This document shows, in pieces, positions 47,262 through 56,379 of a stretch of DNA of 64,000 nt. The DNA is taken from positions 248,001 to 312,000 of the forward strand of contig NZ_QJKB01000006.1 of assembly GCF_003201815.1 (NCBI RefSeq), in the 5' to 3' direction. This stretch comes from Undibacterium pigrum. Its GTDB lineage: Bacteria; Pseudomonadota; Gammaproteobacteria; Burkholderiales; Burkholderiaceae_D. How positions within the stretch are numbered: position 1 is the first letter of the stretch; each line of letters starts with the position of its first letter. The notes below the pieces were generated by a model that had not been told where the DNA came from, did not search any database, and saw only the letters and a list, made by a program, of their open reading frames with translations. The position numbers were made by a program, and so were the translations under genes.

Positions 47262-47922
47262 ATTGCATCAAAGCTGATAAAGCAGAATGACGTGCACGCA
47301 AGAAAGCGCTTAATAAAGCAGGGTAGTCTTCACTGACAGCAGCCTGTACTGAAGCCCGTGCCTGCAAGGTTTGCCGCCACGTTGTTAGCTTGGGAAGGTC
47401 AGTAAAAAATTCAAAATCTGCTATCTGTTCAAATACATCAAAATAGCGGAACACTGGCGCAAATGCGGCATCCACCAGACTGAAATTTTCTCCTGAAAAA
47501 TAAGGCCCATCGCCTAGCTGCTTTTCCAGTTGTGCAAACTTCGTTTTTAGTTCCTCTGCTTTGGCATTCAAAATCTGCGCATCTGCGGCATTGTAAAAAC
47601 CGCCTATGTTATTCAGGGTGGCTGAGGCAAATTCTATCCAGGCGCGGTGTTGCGCTCTTTCCAGTGCAGCTTCCGGATGCAGGCGGTGTGGCGTGGTTTC
47701 ATCCAGGTATTCGCATATGACTGCTGAATCAAAGATGGCTTGTCCATCCACCAGCAACACTGGTGTCTTGCCCAGTGGTGACACTTGCAGGAACCAGTCA
47801 GGCTTGTTCGCCAGGTCTATGTCTATGCGTTCAAAGTCCAGACCTTTCTCGGCGAGGGTAATGGCCGCGCGTTGCACATAGGGGCAAAGCTTGTGGCTGA
47901 TCAGGGTGTATTTGTTGCCCAT
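47260..47922 (-). CDS. Glutathione S-transferase family protein
   Basis: This is a 220-residue GST. The thioredoxin-like N-terminal domain starts YTLISHKLCPYVQRAAITLAEKG, so the CPYVQ motif has a Cys at the catalytic site, as in omega/beta-like classes. GKTPVLLVDGQAIFDSAVICEYLDE is the glutathione-binding region. It lies 11 bp after doxX on the same strand and is probably expressed with it. Confidence 0.9.
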   Translation of the reverse strand: MGNKYTLISHKLCPYVQRAAITLAEKGLDFERIDIDLANKPDWFLQVSPLGKTPVLLVDGQAIFDSAVICEYLDETTPHRLHPEAALERAQHRAWIEFASATLNNIGGFYNAADAQILNAKAEELKTKFAQLEKQLGDGPYFSGENFSLVDAAFAPVFRYFDVFEQIADFEFFTDLPKLTTWRQTLQARASVQAAVSEDYPALLSAFLRARHSALSALMQ

Positions 47923-47933
47923 GATTTTCCCCT

Positions 47934-48362
47934 TTATGCCAGTGAAAAGCGTGAGCTACGACGAAGGGCAAAGGCACCATCACCGAGTAACCAGAGCGCG
48001 ATTGATGTCACGATCAGAAACACTGGATATTCCCAGCCACCGTTAGGACTGGTATGCACCCAGCCATTGCCAAAATGCACAGTAGCGGCAACCGCCATGA
48101 TGGGCACCAGTGCCAGCGCAACCTGACGGCTGTAGATGCCGAGTACCAGTGCCAGGCCACCGAGTAATTCCAGCGCAAACACTGGGTAAGCGAGAAAGCC
48201 CGGATAACCTATGCTGGTAAAAAACTGCGCGGTGCCGGGCAGGGTAAATACAAATAGCTTCAGCAGGGCGTGGGCTATCCACATGATGCCCAGGCTGACG
48301 CGCAGCAAAGTGATACCGTAGGCATTGCTGCCCTGGTCTGCAGAGGGATTTGAATGAGTCAT
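47934..48362 (-). CDS. DoxX family membrane protein
   Basis: This is a 142-residue, four-helix membrane protein of the DoxX type with LLRVSLGIMWIAHALLKLFVFTLPGT and GYPGFLAYPVFALELLGGLALVLG. Members are linked to oxidative stress or thiol metabolism, but a biochemical role here is unproven. The start at 48362 has GGAG 6 bp upstream; a longer frame from 48458 would cross the divergent regulator's promoter. Confidence 0.88.
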   Translation of the reverse strand: MTHSNPSADQGSNAYGITLLRVSLGIMWIAHALLKLFVFTLPGTAQFFTSIGYPGFLAYPVFALELLGGLALVLGIYSRQVALALVPIMAVAATVHFGNGWVHTSPNGGWEYPVFLIVTSIALWLLGDGAFALRRSSRFSLA

Positions 48363-48401
48363 TTTGTTCTCCAAAAAAGTGATTGATGGAGCTACTATAT
48401 G

Positions 48402-48422
48402 ATTTCGCATTTGCAATGAAAA
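48402..48422. promoter_or_regulatory. Possible LysR-type binding site
   Basis: In the 78-bp gap between doxX and the LysR gene, ATTTCGCATTTGCAATGAAA forms an imperfect dyad (TTTC…CATT facing AATG…AAA). This is the spacing and place expected for an LTTR box. It is called by eye. Confidence 0.3.
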
Positions 48423-48440
48423 TAGGCGATGGAGCAAACT

Positions 48441-49325
48441 ATGAATGCAAAAACGCAATACAAGCTAAATGCTGCTGACCTTGAGGTGGTGCTGGCGCTG
48501 GTACGCACCGGCAAGCTGGCTGAGGCGGGAGAACGGCTGGCACTGGATGCATCCACCGTCTTTCGCAGCATACAAAAACTGGAAAAAGGCCTGGGTCAGC
48601 GCCTGTTTGAACGCTCGCGTACAGGTTATCAGGCCAATGAGCTGGCGCAGGAACTGGCAGTGCATGCAGAGCAAATGGAAGCGCAGCTGGAAGCTGCCCG
48701 TTCAGCCATGCAAATGCAGCCAGATCAGGTTGCAGGAGCCGTGCGCATCACGACGACAGACACCATATTGCATGGCTTGCTGGCACCAGTATTAAAGCCC
48801 TTGCAACTACTGCATCCCTTGTTGAGCCTGGACCTGCATGCCGGCAATGAACTCGCCAGCCTGACCAGGCGCGATGCCGACATTGCCATACGGGCAAGCA
48901 AGCGGCCACCGCAGCATTTGATAGGCAAGCACCTGGGGCCGATACGTGTGGCTTTGTATGCAGGCAAGACCAGCAAGATCAGGCACTTTGATGCTGACAT
49001 TGCCCAGCGCCATCACTGGATTGCCCCTGACGATGCCTTGCCAGAACATCCGTCTGTCGTATGGCGCAAGAAGCATTTCCCAAAGCTGCAGGCGACCTAC
49101 AAGGTCAATAGCATACTCACCGTGGCAGAGCTGGTGGGGCAGGGCCTGGGCCTGGGTATCTTGCCGCTATTTCTCGCTCAGGGCCGTAAAGATGTAGTGC
49201 AACTGAGTGATGTGCTGGATGAATGCCAGACTGAGTTGTGGCTGCTCACGCATACCGAAGCCAGGCATTTGCGCCGGGTGTCGGCGGTGTATTCTTACCT
49301 GTCGCAAGAGATGGTCTTGAAATGA
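48441..49325 (+). CDS. LysR-family transcriptional regulator
   Basis: This 294-residue regulator has an N-terminal winged helix-turn-helix (LALVRTGKLAEAGERLALDASTVFRSIQKLEKGLGQRLFERSRTG). A periplasmic-binding-like effector domain follows. ATG 48441 has GGAG 6 bp upstream; the ATG at 48429 does not. It is divergent from doxX-gst and most likely controls them; the ligand is unknown. Helix positions carry STVFRSIQ rather than the common ppsvS, but the fold is clear. Confidence 0.9.
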   Translation: MNAKTQYKLNAADLEVVLALVRTGKLAEAGERLALDASTVFRSIQKLEKGLGQRLFERSRTGYQANELAQELAVHAEQMEAQLEAARSAMQMQPDQVAGAVRITTTDTILHGLLAPVLKPLQLLHPLLSLDLHAGNELASLTRRDADIAIRASKRPPQHLIGKHLGPIRVALYAGKTSKIRHFDADIAQRHHWIAPDDALPEHPSVVWRKKHFPKLQATYKVNSILTVAELVGQGLGLGILPLFLAQGRKDVVQLSDVLDECQTELWLLTHTEARHLRRVSAVYSYLSQEMVLK

Positions 49326-49327
49326 AA

Positions 49328-49364
49328 AAAGCCGCCGTGAGCTTGATCACTCACAGCGGCTTTC
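49328..49364 (+). terminator. Terminator after the LysR gene
   Basis: AAAGCCGC plus GTGAG pair with CTCAC plus GCGGCTTT around a small loop. It lies between convergent genes and can serve both. Confidence 0.85.
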
Positions 49365-49381
49365 TATCGCTATAGACAATA

Positions 49382-51469
49382 TCAGGAAGGGATATTGAAG
49401 TCGGACAGTTTTTTGCTGAACTTGAAAAGCCAGATACGGTTAGGGCGTTCAGTATCTGCACCACGGGCTACGCGCATGGTATTGCCTGCGGTACAGCCGA
49501 GTGCTCCAGCCGTGGTTGTCAGGGCGCCATTGGCATCTACCGTACATTTGGTGACGTCCGCACCAACCACGATAGCGCCTGTAGGATCGACGATCACAGT
49601 CTTCATGCCAAAGTCATCATCATTCGTCAGTGCCAGGGTGTTTTCATCGACCAGGGCCAGGCCTTCGGCTTTTTCTGCCAGCCAGCCTGCATTGTTCAAA
49701 TCAAACAACTGGGTTTTCTTCAGCAAAACGATGTCAGCATAATTGACACCATTGACTGCCGCACCAGTCATGCTGCTTTTTTCCAGGTCCGTACCCATGT
49801 TGGCGATATCGGTCGCATTGCTGGGCACCTGTACCAGCATCAGCTTGTTGAAAGCCTTGCCGTTCGCATCTGTGCCCTGTTCTATGACGATGAATTTGCC
49901 ATTACCCAGCGAAACCATATCACCCAGTTTGGCATTGCCTGTCTTGCCTGCAGTGTATTGTGTGCTGTCGATAGGGTAGGCATACAGCCTGGTTTTTTCT
50001 GTGGTTGGGTCAAACTCTACCCAGCGGTTGAACTTGGCGTAGTCCTTGATACTTTCACTGGTCGCTGCAGTTGCACCGGGCACGATGTAATTGGCCTTGC
50101 CATCATCGAGAGGGCTTTGCACAAAGCCATTCAGCTTGCCGGTGGCGACTTCCAGTGACAGGCCTTCCATGCCGCGGTTGGCACGGCGTTTCAGCAAGAC
50201 GGCTGGCAGGTCGGCTGCGCCTGTGCCTGGCTGGTATTTTTTCAGGATGATGCCGGTGGCAACATCAATCTTCAAAATGAAAGGACCGTATTCATCTGAC
50301 ACCCAGACTACACCACGTGCTGCATCATAGACGATGGATTCAGTATCGAGGCCGTAGTCGCTGAACGTGGTTTTGCTGCTGGCATCAAACTTGGCTGCAT
50401 CATTCAAAGGTACTTCTGCTGAAGAGCCAAGCTTGCCAGCCGCGATAGACAGACCAGATGCATTGATGGTGGCGCTGAATTTGATGGGCGTGCTGGATTT
50501 CAGTACCGCGCCATCCTTGCCTATGCTGATCAGGCCAAATGAAGGTGTAAAGCTGGGGGAAGGAAAGAACTTGGCATCGCTGGTACCAGTGGCACCTGCA
50601 GTGACGACAGAGTTAGGCACTTTGGGGCCATCGCCATTCGGGCCGCGGTCGGTGATGCCATAAAATTCAAGCGAACCATCAGCGGCTTTGCCCTTGAAGG
50701 TCAGGCCTGAGCCATAGGACGGCAAGAAACCTTTCGGGAATTCAGCCTTGACTGCGGCATTCGTACCCTCATACGGCACAAAGAAATTATCAGCAGCCTG
50801 CACCTGATAACGCGTGACGGCGGCACTGACCGTACCCAGCGCGTTGGTTTGCGTCACAGTATCAACGACAGGTGTGCCCAGCTTGGATGCCATGGTGTCT
50901 TCAAAATGTTCGCGTACCAGGGTGCGGCGGTCTGCATCCACAGTGAGTTTTTGGTAATTCGCTGGCAGCTTGGCCAGAGTTGCTGTCAGTGCTGTATTGA
51001 AGTTGGCAGCAGTGGCATTGAAGTCCAGCGTCTGGCCAGCGAGTGCAGTCTTTACTGTAGCAGGTATTTTGATGCCGGTAGCAACATCATTGTCTTCATC
51101 CAGCAATTGCAGGAATAGCAGGCGGTTGACGACGCTGTCATCCTTGACGTTGTTGGAATTGGCCAGGGTCAATGGTGTAGCAGTTGCTGCGCAAGGCGCA
51201 TTACCCAGGGCGATACCGCCGACTGAGAAGGCGACTGTATCACCAACGTTGCAGTTAAAACCGCCGGTGGCCGATGTACTGAGCTTGCTGCCGCCAGCGA
51301 TGGAATAATCCAGGCCTTCAACTGCGGCATCGAGGAATACGCCACTCACCGGAGTAGGCGTGGCCGGAGTGGTGAGCGTATTATTGCTACCGCCGCCGCA
51401 GGCACTAAGCAACATGGCTGCAGTCAGACTACTGATGCCCAGCATCAGGTTTTTGCTACTTTGCTTCAT
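49382..51469 (-). CDS. Phytase-like (esterase-like) lipoprotein
   Basis: This is a 695-residue exported lipoprotein with lipobox LLSACGGG. A low-complexity Thr/Pro linker and a first domain of unknown type follow. A phytase-like propeller then begins near SGLTFKGKAADGSLEFYGITDRGPNGDGP and includes DTESIVYDAARGVVWVSDEYGPFILK and RANRGMEGLSLE. The family name reflects distant similarity to alkaline phytases; activity is not shown. The start at 51469 has AAGG upstream and begins the signal peptide; a frame from 51601 would add 44 unlikely residues. Confidence 0.85.
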   Translation of the reverse strand: MKQSSKNLMLGISSLTAAMLLSACGGGSNNTLTTPATPTPVSGVFLDAAVEGLDYSIAGGSKLSTSATGGFNCNVGDTVAFSVGGIALGNAPCAATATPLTLANSNNVKDDSVVNRLLFLQLLDEDNDVATGIKIPATVKTALAGQTLDFNATAANFNTALTATLAKLPANYQKLTVDADRRTLVREHFEDTMASKLGTPVVDTVTQTNALGTVSAAVTRYQVQAADNFFVPYEGTNAAVKAEFPKGFLPSYGSGLTFKGKAADGSLEFYGITDRGPNGDGPKVPNSVVTAGATGTSDAKFFPSPSFTPSFGLISIGKDGAVLKSSTPIKFSATINASGLSIAAGKLGSSAEVPLNDAAKFDASSKTTFSDYGLDTESIVYDAARGVVWVSDEYGPFILKIDVATGIILKKYQPGTGAADLPAVLLKRRANRGMEGLSLEVATGKLNGFVQSPLDDGKANYIVPGATAATSESIKDYAKFNRWVEFDPTTEKTRLYAYPIDSTQYTAGKTGNAKLGDMVSLGNGKFIVIEQGTDANGKAFNKLMLVQVPSNATDIANMGTDLEKSSMTGAAVNGVNYADIVLLKKTQLFDLNNAGWLAEKAEGLALVDENTLALTNDDDFGMKTVIVDPTGAIVVGADVTKCTVDANGALTTTAGALGCTAGNTMRVARGADTERPNRIWLFKFSKKLSDFNIPS

Positions 51470-51637
51470 TTGAGATGACCTTTTGAGTAGTAAATTTGCG
51501 TGAAAATTCTTGCTCGCGAATGTACTAGCTGCATGTGACGCAGCAATGACAGCATAACCACCACCAATTTGCTGTCGTAATGTCAAGGTCATAAATGACA
51601 ACTATAGTGTGCGCACCTTTTCCATGGAGTGCCTGTC

Positions 51638-52480
51638 ATGATGAAATTTGCTGTACGCACCATAAGCGGTCTTGCGCTGAGCTTGTTGCTGCCTTTGGCT
51701 AATGCTATTGCCGCTGGCAATATGGTCCCTGACTATGAAGTCAAATTACTCATGAACCCGAATGTGGTTCTGGATACAGATCATAAACTCAAGAGTACGG
51801 TACTCAATACCTTCAACATGCCAACATCCGTGACCAAGATGAATATCCTGTTCATGGATACCAATGCCAAGGATATCTATGGCAATACCTGGATAGCCCG
51901 CATACGCAAGACGGAAGGTGAAAGTGATTTCGAGCTGACTTACAAGAAGCGTTATGCCATAGACGATGGCAATATCACTGAAGCCCTGTACCGCGCCAAT
52001 GCCCAGGGTTTTGACTCTACAGAAAAGAACTATGAAGCCCAGATCGAATGGGGTTATCAAAAGAAAACTCTGAGCATTTCCAACAGCAAGAAAGACAGCA
52101 AATCTGGCTATAGCGGCATGGATTTGCCATCTGCAAGCGATGCTCGCAGTCTGCTCAAAAAGAATATCCCCGGCAAGCTGAATAACTGGCTGTATAGCGG
52201 TTGGGGCACGGCCATGCTGGATAGCTCGCGCAAGTATGGCCCGATACTGGCCAAGCGCTCAGTCGGCACCTGGAGTGGCATGACGCTGTACATTGAAGTC
52301 TGGCCCATCCTGAATCAGGCAGGCACAGGTACTGACTATATCGTCGAAGCCTCGTTCAAGACCAAGAGCGAAGCAACAGCCTCTGCCAAGCATGATGAAT
52401 TGCAGGCTTATTTGATTTCGCGTGGATGGTTTGTGGCAGAAGATTCGCTGAAGACCCAGCTCATCATGGATAGGTACTAA
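51638..52480 (+). CDS. Exported CYTH-like protein
   Basis: This is a 280-residue protein with a signal peptide (FAVRTISGLALSLLLPLANAIAAG). Its mature part resembles a CYTH/triphosphate tunnel domain: YEVKLLM stands for the ExExK strand, then WIARIRKTEG…FELTYKKRY, and late YIEVWPILN and YIVEASFKTKSEATA. Several usual charged residues differ, so enzymatic activity is doubtful. CYTH proteins are normally cytoplasmic, which makes export notable. ATG 51638 has GGAG 8 bp upstream. The stop touches a MITE-like repeat. Confidence 0.7.
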   Translation: MMKFAVRTISGLALSLLLPLANAIAAGNMVPDYEVKLLMNPNVVLDTDHKLKSTVLNTFNMPTSVTKMNILFMDTNAKDIYGNTWIARIRKTEGESDFELTYKKRYAIDDGNITEALYRANAQGFDSTEKNYEAQIEWGYQKKTLSISNSKKDSKSGYSGMDLPSASDARSLLKKNIPGKLNNWLYSGWGTAMLDSSRKYGPILAKRSVGTWSGMTLYIEVWPILNQAGTGTDYIVEASFKTKSEATASAKHDELQAYLISRGWFVAEDSLKTQLIMDRY

Positions 52481-52661
52481 GGACTTACACAAAATTGTCC
52501 CAGCAAGGCTAACGCTTTAGGTAAGCTCTCTTGCAAGAGAGCTTCGTTACGTTGGCAGACAACGTGTTGTCTGAAACCCCAATACACCGTAGCGACGAAG
52601 GTAGTACTTTTTTAGTACGGCTAGTCGCTGCAACGCAGCTGAGGCGGTTTTGTGTAAATCC
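52481..52661. mobile_element. Non-coding MITE-like element 1
   Basis: Terminal inverted repeats GGACTTACACAAAA (52481-52494) and GGATTTACACAAAA (reverse, 52648-52661) match at 13 of 14 bases. Inside are a perfect 22-bp palindrome (52523-52544), a CAGACAAC/GTTGTCTG hairpin (52556-52573) and a third, AGCGAC/GTCGCT stem. CTAA(G) occurs just outside both ends, a possible target duplication. The element exactly fills the space between two convergent stop codons and holds no gene. Confidence 0.7.
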
Positions 52662-52662
52662 G

Positions 52663-53253
52663 CTAAGAGTCTTTGAGGCCTTGCCAGCGTGGAGTCAATG
52701 CATGCGGCAAGGCAAACATATCGAGTACGCGACCAAGGGTATGGTCGACCATCTCTTCTATGCTTTGCGGACGGTGGTAAAAACCAGGCAGGGGCGGGAA
52801 GATGATGCCGCCCATTTCTGTGACGGCTGTCATATTGCGCAAGTGCGCGAGGTTGAAAGGCGTTTCGCGCACCATCAAAACCAGGCGGCGGCGTTCCTTC
52901 AAGACTACATCGGCAGCGCGGGTGATGAGGTTGTCAGACAGCCCATGTGCCACGGCTGCCAGTGTCTTCATCGAGCAGGGGGCGATGACCATTCCGTCTG
53001 ACAAGAACGAACCGCTGGCGATACTGGCGCCGACATCACGGACATTGTGGACAACATCGGCCAGTGCTTCTACATCCTTACGCTTCAAGTCCATTTCCTG
53101 GTGCAGGTTCAGTACACCTGCTTCTGAAATCAGCAAATGACTTTCTACTCCAGAAATATTTCGCAAGACTTGCAGCAGCCGCACACCATAGATGGCACCT
53201 GTTGCACCGGTAATGGCAACAATCAGGCGCTTGGGGGCTGCGGCTTCAGTCAT
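52663..53253 (-). CDS. ubiX: Flavin prenyltransferase UbiX
   Basis: This is a 196-residue flavoprotein that makes prenylated FMN for the UbiD decarboxylase of ubiquinone synthesis. The N-terminal IVAITGATGAIYGVRLLQVL, IASGSFLSDGMVIAPCSMKTLAAVAHG and the C-terminal PPLPGFYHRPQSIEEMVDHTLGRVLD are family marks. The stop codon abuts MITE-like element 1. It follows grxD by 7 bp. Confidence 0.95.
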   Translation of the reverse strand: MTEAAAPKRLIVAITGATGAIYGVRLLQVLRNISGVESHLLISEAGVLNLHQEMDLKRKDVEALADVVHNVRDVGASIASGSFLSDGMVIAPCSMKTLAAVAHGLSDNLITRAADVVLKERRRLVLMVRETPFNLAHLRNMTAVTEMGGIIFPPLPGFYHRPQSIEEMVDHTLGRVLDMFALPHALTPRWQGLKDS

Positions 53254-53260
53254 GCCTTGC

Positions 53261-53572
53261 TTAGTCTTTCAGCAAGGTTTGCAACTCACCGCTGTCAAAC
53301 ATTTCATTCATGATGTCAGAACCACCAACGAATTCGCCTTTGACATACAACTGCGGTACGGTAGGCCAGTTGGAAAAATCCTTGATACCCTGGCGTACTT
53401 CCGGGTCTTCCAGCACATTTACAGTGACCATGTTTTGCACGCCACAAGCTTTCAGCAGTTGAATCGCACGGCCAGAAAAGCCGCATTGCGGGAATTGGGC
53501 AGTACCCTTCATAAATAACACTACAGGGTTTGCAGTAACAGTTTCTTTGATCCAGCTTTGTACGTCGCTCAT
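53261..53572 (-). CDS. grxD: Monothiol glutaredoxin GrxD
   Basis: This is a 103-residue CGFS-type glutaredoxin ([21 protein letters not shown]) with [19 protein letters not shown]. It binds a [2Fe-2S] cluster and works with BolA proteins such as IbaG, also encoded in this window. It forms a unit with ubiX. Confidence 0.95.
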   Translation of the reverse strand: MSDVQSWIKETVTANPVVLFMKGTAQFPQCGFSGRAIQLLKACGVQNMVTVNVLEDPEVRQGIKDFSNWPTVPQLYVKGEFVGGSDIMNEMFDSGELQTLLKD

Positions 53573-53701
53573 GGCTATCTTCCTAAATCAGTAATTATGA
53601 CTAATTCCAGCATTATAGTAGAAAGCCCCGTCCAGTGTCGCTTGACGCTGGTCAGGTAAGTGAAGGTAAATTAATTTGCGGTTTCTGGTGCGATAATCTA
53701 T

Positions 53702-53980
53702 TAGAACTCATTTCATAAATAGGGTGAGATGCGTTTGCCTCATAACGTGGGCTGGCAAGGCGGACGAGGCAGTCAATAGCTTGCCTATTGACAACGAGTC
53801 CAACGCAGTCCAGCGCGCGTTATGAGGCAAACCCTTCGGGAACTGACGATTTGGGCGCATTGCTGCGTGCAGTTTGTTACCTCGCGCTTGCAAAGGCGGA
53901 CGCCTTAGCTGTGCGTCACGCCTTGCACTGCATCCCAAATCGTCTTGTTCGCACTCATCCTATTTATGAAATGAGTTCTA
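53702..53980. mobile_element. Non-coding MITE-like element 2
   Basis: Perfect 20-bp terminal inverted repeats (GAACTCATTTCATAAATAGG at 53704-53723 and its reverse at 53959-53978) are flanked by TA on both sides, a likely TA target duplication. Inside are two more perfect dyads: TTTGCCTCATAACG (53734-53747) with its reverse (53818-53831), and GACGATTTGGG (53845-53855) with its reverse (53934-53944). The 275-bp core has no supported gene. The TA duplication suggests movement by an IS630- or IS5-type transposase; none is in the window. Confidence 0.8.
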
Positions 53981-54035
53981 GTGTTACATTAAGACCTTAG
54001 AGCCAAACAAATTGGCCATGTCTCTGGAGACCCGT

Positions 54036-55964
54036 ATGCAAATGCGTGACACTGGAATTTCCTCCGGGCAAGTAAAGCCTGGCCCTGGCATAAGTTCTGC
54101 TTCGTCTGCCCGCATGATGATAGAACAGGCACATGAACGCTCCGCCGCCTATGGCTTGCCGCGCACGGCAACGCCAGACTATGGCCCTCTGGGCAAGATC
54201 GATCTCAAGACCCTGCTTGAGCAAAACCGGGTCTTGCACCAGCATGCCTTGCCCGTCATGGAAAATTTGTATGAGCAAATAATCAACACGCACAATATGG
54301 TCATACTGACCGATGTGAACGGGCTCATCATTCATACTCTGGGAGATGCGGATTTTCTGGAAAAGGCGGACAGGGTGGCACTCAGCCCCGGCGTCGCCTG
54401 GTCTGAGCGCAGCAAGGGCACCAATGCCATAGGCACGGCCATTGCCGAAAAAACACCCACCATCGTCCATGCAGACCAGCATTATCTTGAAGCTAACAAT
54501 TTTCTGACTTGCTCAGCCGCACCTATCTTTGATGTCATGGGCAATGTCATCGGTGTACTGGACGTGACCGGTGACCAGCATAATTTCCACAAGCACACCA
54601 TGGCTCTGGTGCGCATGTCGGCGCAGATGATAGAAAACCAGTTGTTTGCCTCTTCTTTTCAGGACGCCATCAAACTCAGTTTTCATAGCCGCCCGGAATT
54701 TTTGGGCACCCTGATGGAGGGCATCGCCTGTTTCGACAATGATGGTCGTTTTTTATCTGCCAGCCGCAGTGGCTTGTTCCAGCTGGGTTTGCCTCTATCT
54801 GCCTTGCTGACGCATACCTTCAGTTCCCTGTTTGGTTTGCCTGTATCAGCTTTGCATGAACACTACCGCACCGCGACACCGGGTTTGCTGGCGCTGTGCC
54901 TGCACAATGGTGTGCGGGTGTATGCCAAAAGCCAGAGTCTCAAGCGTCAGTCAACTGGCGCCAGGCATGTGCTGGACAATGCACGTGAGCCGCAGGCGGC
55001 AGAAGTCAAACCCAAGCTATCGAGCCTGCATTATCTGGATACCGGCGATGAGCAACTTGCCCGCGCCATCGATAAACTCAAACGTGTCATAGGGCGTGAT
55101 ATCTCGATACTGGTGACGGGTGAGACCGGCACAGGCAAGGAATTGCTGGCCCAGGCTGTGCATAATGATTCACCGCGTAAATCCGGCCCCTTTGTTGCCG
55201 TGAATTGTGCATCGATACCAGAGACCCTGATTGAATCAGAACTGTTCGGCTATGAAGATGGCGCTTTCACTGGCGCACGCAAGAAAGGCAATGTCGGCAA
55301 GATCTTGCAGGCCAATGGCGGCACGCTATTCCTCGATGAAATCGGCGATATGCCACTGAATCTGCAAGCCCGTTTGCTGCGGGTCTTGCAGGAACGAATG
55401 GTGACACCGCTGGGTAGCAGCAAATCCATCCCCGTCAACCTCGCACTGATCTGCGCCACCAACCGCAACCTGCGCGAGATGATAGGCAAAGGCGAATTCC
55501 GTGATGACCTGTATTACCGACTGAATGGCCTGGTAGTGCGTTTGCCGCCCCTGCGTGAACGTACAGACCTTGATGTCGTCATAGCCAAAGTCCTGGCGAC
55601 AGAAAGCGAAGGCAGGCTATACAGGATTGCGCCTGCGGTCATGCAGTTATTCCATGCCCATGGCTGGCCGGGTAACTTCCGCCAATTGACGAATCTCTTG
55701 CGCACCGCCATCGTCATGACGGACGCTGATATGGAAATCCGTCTCGAACATTTGCCTGAAGATTTTTTGGAAGACATGGACGTGGTTCTCAAGCCAGCCA
55801 CCATAGCCTTGAGTCAAACACCAGCCAGTCTGGATGCGCTGGAAATGGATGCGATACAACAGGCATTGCAACAGCATCAGGGCAATGTCACTGCTGCAGC
55901 CAAGGCGCTGGGCGTGTCGCGTAATACTATTTACCGCAAGCTGGCTGCTTTGAAGTGTGACTGA
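54036..55964 (+). CDS. Sigma-54-dependent activator, AcoR-like
   Basis: This is a 642-residue enhancer-binding protein. The N-terminal sensor region contains a GAF-like domain (VILTDVNGLIIHTLGD…GVAWSERSKGTNAIGTAI). The AAA+ domain has Walker A GETGTGKE and the sigma-54 loop GAFTGA intact. The C-terminal Fis-type helix-turn-helix is GNVTAAAKALGVSRNTIYRKL. ATG 54036 has GGAG 6 bp upstream; 54018 is an alternative. AcoR-type regulators control acetoin, alcohol or aldehyde oxidation. A consensus sigma-54 promoter before the nearby aldehyde dehydrogenase is the likely target. Confidence 0.9.
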   Translation: MQMRDTGISSGQVKPGPGISSASSARMMIEQAHERSAAYGLPRTATPDYGPLGKIDLKTLLEQNRVLHQHALPVMENLYEQIINTHNMVILTDVNGLIIHTLGDADFLEKADRVALSPGVAWSERSKGTNAIGTAIAEKTPTIVHADQHYLEANNFLTCSAAPIFDVMGNVIGVLDVTGDQHNFHKHTMALVRMSAQMIENQLFASSFQDAIKLSFHSRPEFLGTLMEGIACFDNDGRFLSASRSGLFQLGLPLSALLTHTFSSLFGLPVSALHEHYRTATPGLLALCLHNGVRVYAKSQSLKRQSTGARHVLDNAREPQAAEVKPKLSSLHYLDTGDEQLARAIDKLKRVIGRDISILVTGETGTGKELLAQAVHNDSPRKSGPFVAVNCASIPETLIESELFGYEDGAFTGARKKGNVGKILQANGGTLFLDEIGDMPLNLQARLLRVLQERMVTPLGSSKSIPVNLALICATNRNLREMIGKGEFRDDLYYRLNGLVVRLPPLRERTDLDVVIAKVLATESEGRLYRIAPAVMQLFHAHGWPGNFRQLTNLLRTAIVMTDADMEIRLEHLPEDFLEDMDVVLKPATIALSQTPASLDALEMDAIQQALQQHQGNVTAAAKALGVSRNTIYRKLAALKCD

Positions 55965-56354
55965 TCAAACCTGCGGGCCGTGCAAAACCGCAGTGCCCAG
56001 CAAATCATTTTCTTCATCAGTAAACAGGCGCGAGCGCGTCAGGAAGCGTTTGCCCGTGCCATTGTCGAGTGAAAACATGCCACCCATGCCATTGACGACA
56101 TCAATGATCAGTTGTGTGTGCCGCCAGTATTCAAACTGATCGCTGCCCATATAAAACGGTGTACCATTGAGATCACCCAGATACACATCGGCATCGCCTA
56201 TGCCGTATTCATTCCGGGCATAACACAGCGGTGAACTGCCATCACAGCAACCGCCAGACTGGAAAAATAATAGTGGGCCATATTTGGTTTGCAGCGTGCT
56301 GATAAATTCCAGTGCAGCAGGAGTTGCGGTGACGCGGGCGGGTGTGGTGGTCAT
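55965..56354 (-). CDS. DUF779 family protein
   Basis: This is a 129-residue protein of the DUF779 family. The motif FFQSGGCCDGSSPLCY with its paired cysteines and QFEYWRHTQLIIDVVNGMGGMFSLDN are characteristic. The gene is often found next to aldehyde dehydrogenase genes, as here (226 bp downstream of it on the same strand); function is unknown. Its stop codon directly abuts that of the AcoR-like gene (convergent). Confidence 0.87.
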   Translation of the reverse strand: MTTTPARVTATPAALEFISTLQTKYGPLLFFQSGGCCDGSSPLCYARNEYGIGDADVYLGDLNGTPFYMGSDQFEYWRHTQLIIDVVNGMGGMFSLDNGTGKRFLTRSRLFTDEENDLLGTAVLHGPQV

Positions 56355-56379
56355 TTTTTTTGTTTCGGTTGTTTTACGT

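Noticed and set aside
52531..53001. A plus-strand frame running through element 1 into ubiX
   Set aside because: Antisense to ubiX and partly made of repeat sequence.
53788..54000. A short open frame inside MITE-like element 2
   Set aside because: It lies wholly in inverted-repeat DNA and encodes nothing family-like.
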